Part shown: one piece after another, positions 20,301-27,668 of the stretch
Layout of the letters: each line of letters opens with the position of its first letter
How positions within the stretch are numbered: the first letter of the stretch is position 1
Origin: Pelecanus crispus
Taxonomy: Eukaryota > Chordata > Aves > Pelecaniformes > Pelecanidae
DNA: 64,000 bases
NCBI RefSeq assembly: GCF_030463565.1
Contig: NC_134662.1
Coordinates: 806,001-870,000, forward strand
Direction: 5' to 3'
Program-made: the position numbers and the translations under genes
The notes under the pieces: model-generated
Database searches by the model: none
Told to the model about the DNA's origin: nothing
What the model saw: the letters and a program-made list of their open reading frames with translations, nothing else

Positions 20301-23288
20301 CAGAACCACTCTGGGGATGAAGATGACCACAGCCAGGAAAGAAACTACCACTGCTCTGAAAACCACTGAGCCTGCCAAGCCCACCCAAATCGCAGGTAAA
20401 ATTGATGACAGATTTATTGACATGTTAGTAGGAGTCCTCTGGCCCCAGCAGAGGGTACTGAGCAGGCTATGGGTTATTGCCTTCCAGTGGTGCCTTGTAC
20501 CAGCCTCACCTTCAAGTGTTCCAGCAAGGTCTGTATTGGAAAAGAAAATCCTGAATGTGATGGCATTGTTGACTGCAGCAATGGCTTCGATGAGCGCAAC
20601 TGTGGTGAGTACAGCTTTGCAGCCTGCGACTGCTGCCCAGCCTTATTCTACATCACCCAGCCTCCCCAGTGCAAGCCACCAACTTCACATGGGCTGTCCT
20701 GGGCCCCACGTTGTACACTGGGGGCCTGGGCAAGCCCCTTGTGGTCCAGGTCCTATTTGGTCTGCCAAAGCCTATAACAAGATAAAGCTTGGATGAGCAG
20801 GGTCCAAATTTTCTGACAGGGAATGTGGCCTCTTCTCCTACACTATAAACATTAGAACCCGTTTCCCAGCACACAGGCCCTTTGGCTAGTCAGTCTAGTA
20901 CAAGCTGGCAAGACAGCTGTGCATAATGTGGCAGCCCAGAAGATGACGTGTCATCCCTGGGACTGCTCCTTGGACTGCACATTCCTTGCTGAGAGACAGC
21001 TCAGCCAGTTCATCCAAACGTCCCCTCCTCAGGTACCACATCCCTGGAAGGTGTGATCTGCTATAACAAGTCAAAGTTCCCAAACCACACCATGTCTGCC
21101 AAGCCTTGCCTCAGATGGGTGAATGAAATTCATCACATCCTACCGGCCTGCATATGTCTCCCCAGAAGGCTGCTGTATGGCATGGGCTATTGAAGGAGGG
21201 AAGGTATCCCTTTCACTTACGGTTACTTAAAACCATGGTGCCTCTTCTTCTGTCCCAGACTGTGGCTTAACAACTGCTCTGGCCTTCAGCAAGATCGTGG
21301 GTGGCAGCACTGCGGCTCAAGGAGAATGGCCCTGGCAAGTCAGTCTCTGGCTTCAGCGTAAGGAGCACAAGTGTGGTGCTGTCCTCATTGCCGACCGGTG
21401 GCTGCTCTCTGCAGCTCACTGCTTTGATATGTAAGTCTGAGATGGGCTAGTGAAGCTGGCCTCGCCACGCCACAAGGTCAGCCCACCTGCCCTTCCCCTT
21501 CATCGCAGTCCAGCACCATGGCTGAGATGCTGTGCCCCACTGGAAGTACATACTCCCTATTACAGATGTGCCCTGACAGGTACAGGTGAAGAGTAATGAG
21601 TGGAGCAAAGCCTGGGTATGTTCACAGTGTGATGGAGACAGGGGTCCTGGCCTCACAAGGTGTGGCCATAGTGCATTCCAGCCCCACAAATGGAAGAACA
21701 GCCCTCCTTATGAGGCCATGCACCTAACAGTCAGGTTTGCTGTCTTTCTGCAGTTACAGTGACCCCAAAATGTGGGTAGCCTTTCTAGGAACACCATTCC
21801 TGAGTGGCATCAATGGCAAAATGGAGAAAATATTCCGTATCTACAAGCACCCTTTTTACAACGTCTACAGCCTGGACTACGATGTGGCACTGCTAGAACT
21901 GAACATGCCCGTCAAGTTCAGCAACACCATCAAACCGATATGTCTCCCAGACAATTCACACATCTTCCGTGAAGGAGCCACATGCTTCATCACAGGCTGG
22001 GGCTCCACAAAGGAAGGAGGTACTGGCTGAGAGGTCTCCCTCACATCCATGATGGCCAAGCTAAGTGCCGCCTACCCTGCAAGCCCAAAACATCTATGAT
22101 GCCCACTCCACTGCTCCAAGCACTTCCCATGCCAGGCCAGGCCCTGCAGGGGATAGCAACCTGGGCAAGGCCTGGTGTCACCACAATCTCCTCCCCAGCT
22201 GCCATGCACTGTACTCCTCCATTTGGTTACATCTCTGTCCTCCTGCAGCCTTCCCAAGCTTTCTATGTGCCAGCCACTCTGCTCCCCATCCCTGTAGCAG
22301 CTGCTCCTGCTGTGCTCCTGCTGAACCAGGACCACCCTGATACCATTTCTATCTGGTCAGCTGAGCTGCCTGACAAACTACACACCAAAGTGAGCCTCCT
22401 GTGCTTGCTCTGCTGGGGAGAAACCAGGCCTGGTTCATTTTCCCAGTGCAGGTCTCTCCCTTTGGCAAGCAAATAAGGCCGCAGAGACCCCACTCCTACA
22501 CATGCCGCTGCTTCTCATGTGCTCTGCACCAAGCTAACAGTGATACTTGCCTCCTCAGGTCTCATGTCAAAGTATCTGCAAAAAGCAGCAGTGAACATGA
22601 TTGGAGACCAGGCCTGCAAAAAGTTCTACCCTGTCCAGATCAGCAGCAGGATGGTGTGTGCCGGTTTCCCACAGGGCACCGTCGACAGTTGTTCAGTGAG
22701 TGTGAGAGCAGCAAATGCTGTGGGTGGGACAGAGCAAACTTGTGCAAAGTCCCTGGGCTATACCCTCTCAGGAGGGCCTTGCCCCGCCTCCACTAGCTCA
22801 GCTGTCTGTCCATGCATCTCCACTGGCTGTTGCCATTATCCAAGGCCATCCTGCATACACGTCGTCCTACTTGCCCCACCAACATGGGACAGGTCAGGGA
22901 AACATGCAGAGAGGTAATGCCAAGCAAGAGACCACACTCTTCCGTGTTCCAGAACCCCAACCTCAGATTGTGCATGCAGGTACATCACTGAGCAGTCCTC
23001 CAGCTTGGGGAGGTGGGGAACAGGAGAGCAAAAGCTCCTGTGTCCCAGAGAGAAAGAACATCTCACAGCTGGAGGGGCTGGGCTGCCTTTTTGGCTTGAT
23101 ACAGAACCCTTTTCCTCTCTTTGCAGGGCGATGCAGGTGGGCCCCTGGCATGTAAAGAACCCTCAGGGAAGTGGTTTCTAGCAGGAATCACAAGCTGGGG
23201 CTATGGCTGTGCCAGGCCGTACTTCCCTGGTGTCTACACCAAAGTCACAGCTGTCCAGGGCTGGATTGCGCAGAACCTCAAGCTCTGA
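8343..23288 (+). CDS. TMPRSS9: TMPRSS9 (polyserase-1), type II transmembrane poly-serine protease
   Basis: Eighteen coding exons from the ATG at 8371 to the TGA at 23,286-23,288 join with matching phases to 1079 residues, close to the human length of about 1059. Domains in order: short basic cytoplasmic tail and signal anchor (about 20-42); SEA (about 60-160); protease 1 (IVGG at 194, His234, Asp283, Ser378); a Ser/Thr/Pro-rich linker; protease 2 (IVGG 495, His535, Asp583, Ser678); a second such linker; LDLRa (799-834); and protease 3 (IVGG 847, His888, Asp935, Ala1029). The DSCQ or DSCS motif before each GDxGGP supplies the trypsin-like specificity Asp. The family acts at the cell surface and can be cut into separate protease units. 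Protease 3 has GDAGGP, so it should be catalytically dead; the human protein is known for the same change. One LDLRa exon is decayed and left out of this model. The gene is convergent with TIMM13. Confidence 0.95.
8371..8494 (+). CDS. TMPRSS9: TMPRSS9 coding exon 1: cytoplasmic tail and signal anchor
   Basis: It encodes 41 residues plus one base. A basic segment (QRRGLR) is followed by a hydrophobic stretch ([20 protein letters not shown]), as expected for a type II membrane anchor. The donor is GTGAGT at 8495, phase 1. Confidence 0.9.
9381..9508 (+). CDS. TMPRSS9: TMPRSS9 coding exon 2: start of SEA domain
   Basis: The acceptor is CTCTGGCAG and the donor GTGAGT. It enters in phase 1 and leaves in phase 0. 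The peptide contains [11 protein letters not shown] and [14 protein letters not shown], which matches the early SEA region of polyserase-1. Confidence 0.9.
9980..10047 (+). CDS. TMPRSS9: TMPRSS9 coding exon 3: SEA domain, middle
   Basis: A 68-bp exon with acceptor TTTTGCAG and donor GTGAGT, phase 0 in and phase 2 out. It reads [20 protein letters not shown] and then GY, the central SEA strand and turn region. Confidence 0.85.
10471..10649 (+). CDS. TMPRSS9: TMPRSS9 coding exon 4: end of SEA domain
   Basis: The acceptor is TCTTCCAG and the donor GTATGT, phase 2 in and phase 1 out. It contains [10 protein letters not shown] and the conserved tail [17 protein letters not shown], very close to the human sequence at the same place. 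Confidence 0.9.
10650..12375 (+). other. TMPRSS9 intron holding an LTR-like element
   Basis: Apart from the AT-rich LTR-like block at about 11.37-11.85 kb I see no feature. The short ORFs here are not supported. Confidence 0.6.
11360..11850 (-). mobile_element. Probable endogenous retroviral LTR remnant (minus orientation)
   Basis: Read on the minus strand, an AT-rich promoter-like block leads to a TATAAA (11,458-11,463), and 75 bases further on an AATAAA (11,378-11,383) followed by a T/G-containing tail. A purine-rich run with GGGGGAGA lies upstream, near 11,655. This spacing of TATA box and poly(A) signal is typical of an LTR. Base composition differs sharply from the GC-rich flanks. I cannot fix the ends or see flanking target duplications, and no retroviral gene is present. 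Confidence 0.5.
12376..12417 (+). CDS. TMPRSS9: TMPRSS9 coding exon 5: short linker exon
   Basis: A 42-bp exon, phase 1 in and phase 1 out, with acceptor TTGTCACAG and donor GTAAGA. It encodes [14 protein letters not shown], matching the linker between SEA and the LDLRa module in human TMPRSS9. Its symmetric phase lets the next exon be skipped without a frame change. Confidence 0.8.
12752..12863 (+). pseudogene. TMPRSS9: Decayed LDLRa exon of TMPRSS9
   Basis: A good acceptor (TGTCCCCAG) and donor (GTGAGC) flank an exon whose three frames together give all six LDLRa cysteines: CPETHS, then [10 protein letters not shown], then [19 protein letters not shown]. The switches occur near 12,772 and 12,804, and each looks like one missing base in a short T or A run. 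Read as it stands, the exon hits TGA in the first frame and is 112 bp, which shifts the frame downstream. Both neighbouring exons are phase 1, so skipping it restores TMPRSS9. Real exon decay is one explanation and homopolymer assembly error at two sites is the other. Confidence 0.8.
13437..13608 (+). CDS. TMPRSS9: TMPRSS9 coding exon 6: protease 1 activation site and His
   Basis: Acceptor CCCTTTCAG, donor GTAAGC, phase 1 in and phase 2 out. It encodes DCGSRP, the cleavage site TATR/IVGG and the catalytic His in SAAHC. Confidence 0.95.
13868..14142 (+). CDS. TMPRSS9: TMPRSS9 coding exon 7: protease 1 catalytic Asp
   Basis: Acceptor CTCTTCCAG, donor GTAAGC. It encodes [11 protein letters not shown] with the catalytic Asp, QPVCLP, and [13 protein letters not shown], nearly identical to the human protein. 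Confidence 0.95.
14319..14455 (+). CDS. TMPRSS9: TMPRSS9 coding exon 8: protease 1, pre-Ser region
   Basis: Acceptor CTCATTTAG, donor GTAAGC, phase 1 in and phase 0 out. It encodes [19 protein letters not shown] and ends in KIDSCQ, which supplies the S1-pocket Asp. Confidence 0.95.
14456..15651 (+). other. TMPRSS9 intron, no recognisable feature
   Basis: The stretch is about 1.2 kb and ends in TTCTCTTGCAG. I see no repeat family or coding motif in it. Confidence 0.6.
15652..15970 (+). CDS. TMPRSS9: TMPRSS9 coding exon 9: protease 1 Ser and Ser/Thr linker
   Basis: It begins with [20 protein letters not shown] and contains [20 protein letters not shown]. It continues into a Ser/Thr/Pro-rich, mucin-like linker between protease 1 and protease 2. 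The donor is GTATGA, phase 1. Confidence 0.95.
16814..16985 (+). CDS. TMPRSS9: TMPRSS9 coding exon 10: protease 2 activation site and His
   Basis: Acceptor TCTGTTCAG, donor GTAAGA, phase 1 in and phase 2 out. It encodes ECGGRP, PSK/IVGG and SAAHCFN. Confidence 0.95.
16986..18326 (+). other. TMPRSS9 intron with possible ancient LINE debris
   Basis: The 1.3-kb intron is AT-richer than its neighbours. Roughly 17,560-18,010 resembles an old L3/CR1-type LINE 3' region: a block near 17,930-17,980 reads like the 'tatacaattatgaagggtatagacaaagtg' motif of such elements, in pieces. It is too diverged for a firm call. Confidence 0.35.
18327..18598 (+). CDS. TMPRSS9: TMPRSS9 coding exon 11: protease 2 catalytic Asp
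   Basis: Acceptor TATTTGCAG, donor GTAAGC. It encodes [20 protein letters not shown] with the catalytic Asp, and [13 protein letters not shown]. Confidence 0.95.
18599..19324 (+). other. TMPRSS9 intron, no recognisable feature
   Basis: About 0.7 kb of GC-mixed sequence without a repeat or coding motif that I recognise. Confidence 0.6.
19325..19461 (+). CDS. TMPRSS9: TMPRSS9 coding exon 12: protease 2, pre-Ser region
   Basis: Acceptor TTCATGCAG, donor GTAAGA. It encodes [19 protein letters not shown] and [16 protein letters not shown], ending in IDSCQ. Confidence 0.95.
20035..20395 (+). CDS. TMPRSS9: TMPRSS9 coding exon 13: protease 2 Ser and long Thr-rich linker
   Basis: It begins with [20 protein letters not shown] and [21 protein letters not shown] Thr/Ser/Pro/Ala-rich linker of about 60 residues follows, likely to carry O-glycans. 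The donor is GTAAAA, phase 1. Confidence 0.95.
20488..20604 (+). CDS. TMPRSS9: TMPRSS9 coding exon 14: intact LDLRa module
   Basis: A 117-bp phase 1/1 exon with acceptor TGCCTTCCAG and donor GTGAGT. It has all six cysteines and the calcium-site pattern: [24 protein letters not shown], then FDERNC. It sits between protease 2 and protease 3. From memory the human protein has its LDLRa before protease 1, so this placement is notable. The last acidic box reads SNGFDE rather than the usual DxSDE. Confidence 0.9.
20605..21258 (+). other. TMPRSS9 intron, no recognisable feature
   Basis: About 0.65 kb. I see no repeat family or conserved ORF. Confidence 0.6.
21259..21430 (+). CDS. TMPRSS9: TMPRSS9 coding exon 15: protease 3 activation site and His
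   Basis: Acceptor TGTCCCAG, donor GTAAGT, phase 1 in and phase 2 out. It encodes [16 protein letters not shown] and SAAHCFD. Confidence 0.95.
21754..22019 (+). CDS. TMPRSS9: TMPRSS9 coding exon 16: protease 3 Asp
   Basis: It encodes [33 protein letters not shown] with the triad Asp, and [12 protein letters not shown]. The end is set by phase at G22,019; the donor GTACTG is weaker than the others in this gene. Confidence 0.9.
22020..22558 (+). other. TMPRSS9 intron, no recognisable feature
   Basis: About 0.54 kb of GC-rich intron without a recognised element. Confidence 0.6.
22559..22695 (+). CDS. TMPRSS9: TMPRSS9 coding exon 17: protease 3, pre-Ser region
   Basis: Acceptor TGCCTCCTCAG, donor GTGAGT. 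It encodes [19 protein letters not shown] and [18 protein letters not shown], ending in VDSCS. Confidence 0.95.
23127..23288 (+). CDS. TMPRSS9: TMPRSS9 last coding exon: protease 3 with Ser-to-Ala change
   Basis: Acceptor CTTTGCAG. It begins with [20 protein letters not shown], so the catalytic Ser position is Ala. It ends in [14 protein letters not shown] and TGA at 23,286-23,288. Confidence 0.95.
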   Translation, partial: GDAGGPLACKEPSGKWFLAGITSWGYGCARPYFPGVYTKVTAVQGWIAQNLKL

Positions 23289-23545
23289 AGCTGCACATTT
23301 TGCCAATCAGGGAAGGCGACAAATGAGAGGAGTAATTGTCAGAGGATGCACTAATCCCTCAGCTAATGTACGTTTTTTTTTTTTTTTGATGCTGCAAAGG
23401 GGTGAAGATGGCCTGCAGGTATTAAGCAAATGCCAGTGTCGTATAACCCACTGCAGTTGTGACACCAGGGCATCTGATAACTGCTTTGCATAGAAAGATA
23501 CAATTATAGACATTTTCTATAAATAAAGAGGCCTGCCCCATATTA
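23289..23545 (+). other. TMPRSS9: TMPRSS9 3' UTR with poly(A) signal
   Basis: An AATAAA lies at 23,522-23,527, 234 bases after the stop, with cleavage expected 10-30 bases later. A T-run of about 15 occurs near 23,372-23,388 inside the UTR. Confidence 0.6.
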
Positions 23546-25570
23546 AGACCTGGCCAAACATCCTACACATTAAAATGTGACCGTTCTAGTTGGAAACATC
23601 TGCCGGAGATTTGTGTAGTTTGGCTGACTTCTGTCTATGAGCTGTCATCCCGAAGCCAAGCCAGGAGACAAGTGAACTTTGTCCCAGCCCAGAGTTATGC
23701 CCTTGCAGAAGCCTCAGACCTCACTGCCTTGATGGAGCTGTTATGTTGTGTGATGGCTTTTGGAAAGGGTAGGCTACTGTCTCCACTCAATGCCTGGTGC
23801 TCAGTGATGATGCCTTGGCTCACCATTTGATCACGAGAGAAGGCAGGACTAAAACACTTGAGTCTTAAGACTGCACAGGCCCTCATCTGTATCAGAGAAT
23901 CAGAACAGACTTCTCATAACCCCCACACTCCCAGCTCCCTTTGCATAAGGGAACAGGTATTAAATTGAGAAAGATTAAGGCATAGGCACACAGACGACTG
24001 TTCTGGTTAAGCTAGCTGGGAAAAATTCAAAGTGCTGAGATAGCAGCCGAAGGATACAACTCCTTCAGTGCGCAGTCAGGTCACACTAGCCAGCATAAGG
24101 CTTTGTTCACAAGAAAAAAACTGCTGCAGAGCTCACATGTCAAGTCTTAGGCTGACTCACACATCTCCTCATAGATTTGACCACCAAAACTGAACAGCAG
24201 CTAGTACCCCAAACTCTTTCCTAGTCTTTGGCACTTAAGCTCTGAATTTGGGTAAGCAAGAGGTTTCTTCTTTCCCAGCCCAGCTGGCAGTGAGACCCAC
24301 CACTTTGCCAGCTAGAGCACTAGCAAAGTGGGAGACCTGGCTTCCAGGCATTGCTCAGCTCAAGATGGGTTCAGATCCATGGCTGGAACACTTGTGGGAT
24401 GCTGCCATCAATGAAACAGGACTGCTGCACAGCCAGTACCATAAAATTCATACAGCCATAAAGAAAAGTAAAAAGGCCCCTAAGCAAACATGGCTTGAAA
24501 TCACTTTATTTTTTAAGTAGTCATTCTGCCCAGTCTGGATGGGAAACTCCAGTTCAGTTTCAATTAGTCCAAATATCCAGTTATCTCCTAATAGTTTACC
24601 TTGTGTAAGAACACTTTAGTCCCTTCATAGAAGCCACCACATCGGGAGATGAAATGAAATCAGGTTCTCCCACATCTCTTTGAATGTCCTATCAGCTAAG
24701 GAGACATTATCCTTCCAGTCTGTCTCCCTGACCCAGCAAACAGTAAAATATTTTACAAGATACAGAAGAGTTTCAAAAGAAGGGATTTAAAAAATCTCAA
24801 TACAGGGGCATGGGCACTTTTAATCTCCAACACTCTCCTCTTCAGGCTGCTGTGCACACTGCACACAGCATAAACTGACCTTTCCAGGAGAGGTGTGTAA
24901 GCTGAGAACAATACAGAGCTCAGCCCCAAAGCAGACCCAAGTCCTCTGTTTCAGAAGTGCTCCTCCCTCAAAAAACGATGCCTACAAGGTAGGCTCCAAG
25001 ATGGAACATCTATGCCAGAGCCAAACCAAAAGTCACAGAACATCACAGCCACACAACACATTTTATTCTGTAAAGAAATCAACCTAAGTACTTTCCAACC
25101 TTTTTCATCCCCAGCAGTGCTTGTACAACTATTTGCAAGGCTGTGCTGCAAACCCAGTAGGAGCACCCCTGCTCCCCAACACACTGCTTGAGTTGAGTTA
25201 AAGCCTGCGAGCCCACAAGTAAGCCCCACATACAGCTTATACAAATACAAGGGAAGAAAGAGCCAAGTGTGGCATATGGAGCATCTTATGGCAGCTTTTC
25301 CACTGATTAAAAAGGACTGGGTAACTACCTGATGACTGAGTCTGTACCTGCTTGCTGGGCAAGGGGACTGTGTTGCTGGCTTGGCCCTCCTTTTCCACAG
25401 AAGGCTCCTTGCCTCTCGCAGCCCTTTCAGCAGGGACTTACCAGCTGCTATATGCCTTGGCCAGTCTGGACCGATGAGAAGGGCATGAGGCAAACCAAGC
25501 AGCTCACGATGGCTCTCAAGGCTGGAAAACTCACTCACTCCTGGGACTGGTGCTAATAAAAGCCAATGGA
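23546..25570. other. Intergenic gap between convergent TMPRSS9 and TIMM13
   Basis: No exon, RNA gene or repeat family is recognisable. A 195-codon minus-strand open frame at 24,951-25,538 has no known domain and is not supported as a gene. Confidence 0.5.
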
Positions 25571-25708
25571 TGCAAAAGGTTCAGTGAGGGTTTATTGCTC
25601 TGCCATGACAGGGGCTGGAAAGGCAGCAGGATTTCGCCCCCAACCACCTGGAGTGGCGGCTCATCCCTTCCCCACATGGTCCCTCCCTGGTCCAGGAGCC
25701 GGGGCACT
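25571..25708 (-). other. TIMM13: TIMM13 3' UTR with poly(A) signal
   Basis: On the minus strand an AATAAA lies at 25,596-25,591, about 113 bases after the stop, followed by a T-rich stretch. This gives a compact 3' UTR. Confidence 0.65.
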
Positions 25709-25807
25709 TCACATGTTGGCTCTCTCCCGCTGCAGCCGAGAGTTGTAGGCTCGGGAAACCGTGTTCCAGGCGTCCATGTACCTGTCCATGCACATGGCGA
25801 TGCACTT
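25709..25807 (-). CDS. TIMM13: TIMM13 exon 3: second CX3C motif and stop
   Basis: Thirty-two codons plus TGA, with acceptor GTCCCGTAG. It encodes [20 protein letters not shown] and ends RERANM, as in human. Confidence 0.95.
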   Translation of the reverse strand, partial: KCIAMCMDRYMDAWNTVSRAYNSRLQRERANM

Positions 25808-26336
25808 CTACGGGACAGAGAGCTCTCAGCGGTCGCCCCGGGGGGTGGCCCGCGGGTCCCCGCTTCTCCCCGACTGTGCTCACCTGCTCCGAGTTGTCCA
25901 GCGCGCCGCCGGGTTTCCCGATGCACTTCCGAAAGCACTTGTCCGTCATGCGCTGCAGAGAGAGGCCGTGAGAGGCGCCGCGGGCCCCGGCCGCGTCCGG
26001 CCGCCGGACCGGGCCGGGCCGGGAGCACCGGCCGCTGTCGCGTCCCCCTCCCCGCACTGCTGAGGGGCAGCAGTACGGCCAGGCTCCCCCGGGCCACAGG
26101 ACAGCCCCCGCTGCCCAGCACAGAGCGGGACCGGGACCGGGACCGGGACCGGGACCGGAACAGCCCACGCTCCCCGCCCCTCCGTGGCCCCTCCTGACCT
26201 GCAAGAGCTCCTGTGCGTTGGCCACGGCGATCTGCACCTTCACCTGCTCCATGATGAGACCCGGGTCCAGCTTCCCCCCACCGCCACCCCCAGAGCCGAA
26301 GTCGGAGCCGAAGTCGGAGCCGAAGCCGCTCTCCAT
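25709..26336 (-). CDS. TIMM13: TIMM13, mitochondrial intermembrane-space chaperone Tim13
   Basis: Three exons on the minus strand (26,336-26,199; 25,952-25,884; 25,807-25,709) encode 101 residues, against 95 in human. The protein has the small-Tim signature: twin CX3C motifs, CFRKC and CIAMC, whose cysteines form two disulfides. Tim13 assembles with Tim8 and escorts hydrophobic precursors across the intermembrane space to the inner membrane. The core ([20 protein letters not shown], then QELLQ) is almost identical to human. The N-terminus is longer by a duplicated GSDF unit and a six-Gly run. The start is the first ATG of the exon, 42 bases from a YY1-like site. Introns are short (246 and 76 bases) and GC-rich. 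The gene lies tail-to-tail with TMPRSS9 and head-to-tail behind LMNB2. Confidence 0.97.
25884..25952 (-). CDS. TIMM13: TIMM13 exon 2: first CX3C motif
   Basis: Twenty-three codons, with acceptor CTCTCTGCAG and donor GTGAGC. It encodes [16 protein letters not shown] and ALDNSEQ. Confidence 0.95.
26127..26158 (+). repeat. GGGACC hexamer repeat, G-quadruplex candidate, in TIMM13 intron 1
   Basis: Five exact GGGACC units plus GG follow each other on the plus strand, giving five G3 tracts separated by ACC loops. This fits the simple G3N(1-7) quadruplex rule. It lies in intron 1 about 40 bases past the exon 1 donor, on the template strand of TIMM13. Confidence 0.85.
26199..26336 (-). CDS. TIMM13: TIMM13 exon 1 coding part
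   Basis: Forty-six codons, phase 0, donor GTCAGG. It holds the start ATG, the GSDF repeat and Gly run at residues 5-21, and the helix ending in AQELLQ. Confidence 0.95.
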
Positions 26337-26378
26337 GCCGCAGAGTCACCGCGGGCGGCGGTCCCCACGCTGCCGACG

Positions 26379-26388
26379 AAATGGCGGC
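26379..26388 (+). promoter_or_regulatory. YY1-like motif near TIMM13 start site
   Basis: AAATGGCGGC matches the YY1 core (ATGGCGGC). It is 42 bases upstream of the TIMM13 ATG and next to the ZNF143-like site. Such sites near the start of transcription are common in nuclear genes for mitochondrial proteins. Confidence 0.55.
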
Positions 26389-26396
26389 TCGCCGGG

Positions 26397-26416
26397 ACTA
26401 CGGCTCCCAGTGTGCA
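26397..26416 (+). promoter_or_regulatory. ZNF143/Staf-like promoter motif upstream of TIMM13
   Basis: The 20 bases ACTACGGCTCCCAGTGTGCA closely match the ACTACAAYTCCCAGCATGC-type site bound by ZNF143 and its partners in many housekeeping promoters. It lies about 60 bases upstream of the TIMM13 ATG, near the likely start of transcription. Confidence 0.6.
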
Positions 26417-26929
26417 CCGCGCCGGCGGGCGGGGCGGCCGCCGGGCGGCACCGCCGCTCCCAGAGGGCCCCGCGCTGCGCCGCGCCGGCCGGGGGCAGGG
26501 GGTCCGAGCGCTGCCCTGGGCGGCGGCGGGGCCCGGGCCGCTGTTGGCGCCGCAGCGGAGCCGGAGCCGGGGCGGCGAGGGCGGGCCTGCTGCTCGCCGT
26601 GCCCGGCGCGGGGCGGGAAGCGGGGACCCCTCGGCCTGAGGCGCCTCCGTCCCCGCCGGGCCCCGGGGTGAGGGCAGCGGCTCGTGTCTAGTGTCGGGAT
26701 GAGTTTTGGTGTCGCCACCGACTGCGGTGGAGGTGGCCCTGAGAAAGCTTTCGAGTCCTGGGGCTGGAAACGCACCCGCATCGTTTGCAGTGCTGGGGCC
26801 GGGGGGAGCGGGTTTCCCGGGCTGCCAAGTCACTCCCCAGCTTCGTGTTCCCCCGCGGCGCGAACGCGGGTGGCTGGGCCGGCCGCCAGACCCGGGACGT
26901 TTTGCAGGGTGAATACAGCACGGCGTTTA

Positions 26930-27212
26930 AGCATCAGGTTTTAAGCGCAGCCCCACATACTGAGGCAACAGGAAGGGACTTAAACCGGCCTTACCACAAG
27001 AGAGAAATGCTGCACAGCTACATCCTGACGTGAACTAGGAGCATTATGATCTGGGCTCCCTAAAGAAAGCAACTCCCTGGTGAATTTTCTGTGGAATTAA
27101 CTATTCTGTTCTTTGAGGCTATGATGATGGTTCCCTCTGCCTTAGATGACTCGGGTAAGAGGCTCACACCCTTAAAGCCTGCATTAATTCCACAATGGTG
27201 TACCCTCCTGGC
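26930..27212. other. TIMM13-LMNB2 spacer, proximal part
   Basis: AT-rich sequence after the CpG island. I see no gene or repeat here. Confidence 0.5.
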
Positions 27213-27668
27213 CTGGTTTTGGCTGGGATGGAGTTAATTTTCTTCCTAGTAGTTGGCATAGTGTTGTGTTTTGGATTTAGCGTGAGAATAACACTGATAA
27301 CACACTGATGTTTTAGTTGTTGCTGGGTAGTGCTCAGGCTAGTCAAGGACCTTTTCAGCTTCCCATGCTCTGCCAGGTGCACAAGAAGCTGGGAGGGGGC
27401 ACAGCCAGAATAGTTGATCCAAACTGCCCAAAGGGCTGTTCCATACCATACGGCATCATGCTCAGTATAGAAACTGGGGGAGCTGGCCGGGAGGGCAGCA
27501 ATTGCTGCTTGGGGACTGGCTGGGCATCAGTTAGCAGATGGTGATGGTTGTGCATCACTTATTTTGTTGGTTTTTATTATTATTGTTTTCTCTTCCTTTT
27601 CTGTCCTATTAAACTGTCTTTATCTCACCCCACAAACTTTACTACTTTTCTTCCGGTTAAACCACACC
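27213..27668 (+). mobile_element. Old solo LTR of an avian ERVL-type endogenous retrovirus
   Basis: The block from TGGTTTTGGCTGGGATGGAG to about GTTAAACCAC matches by memory a common LTR family of songbird genomes. A degraded TATA-like site lies near 27,463-27,470 (CAGTATAGAAAC). A late ATTAAA (27,608-27,613) lies in a T-rich context, as in an LTR. The 3' part seems to carry an internal deletion just before the GGTTAAACCAC end. No gag, pol or env sequence flanks it, so it is a solo LTR. Exact ends and target duplication were not resolved. Confidence 0.65.

Larger units (their letters stand above)
25820..26920. promoter_or_regulatory. CpG island over TIMM13 5' half and promoter
   Basis: Very high GC and frequent CpG run from TIMM13 intron 2 to about 600 bases upstream of the ATG, then drop to AT-rich sequence near 26,930. 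This is the expected form of a housekeeping promoter. I counted no exact ratios. Confidence 0.8.

Noticed and set aside
24951-25538. 195-codon minus-strand open frame just downstream of TIMM13
   Set aside because: It has no recognisable domain, and its composition looks like translated non-coding DNA. It begins within intergenic sequence with no promoter or splice support.
25531-26349. 272-codon minus-strand open frame over TIMM13
   Set aside because: It is a shadow frame through the GC-rich TIMM13 exons and introns. Its Arg-Ser run is just the GGGACC hexamer repeat read in another frame.
26184-26691. Long plus-strand open frames in the CpG island
   Set aside because: High GC removes stop codons by chance. 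The frames are Pro/Arg/Gly/Ala-rich with no conserved motif, and they run antisense to TIMM13 exon 1 and its promoter.
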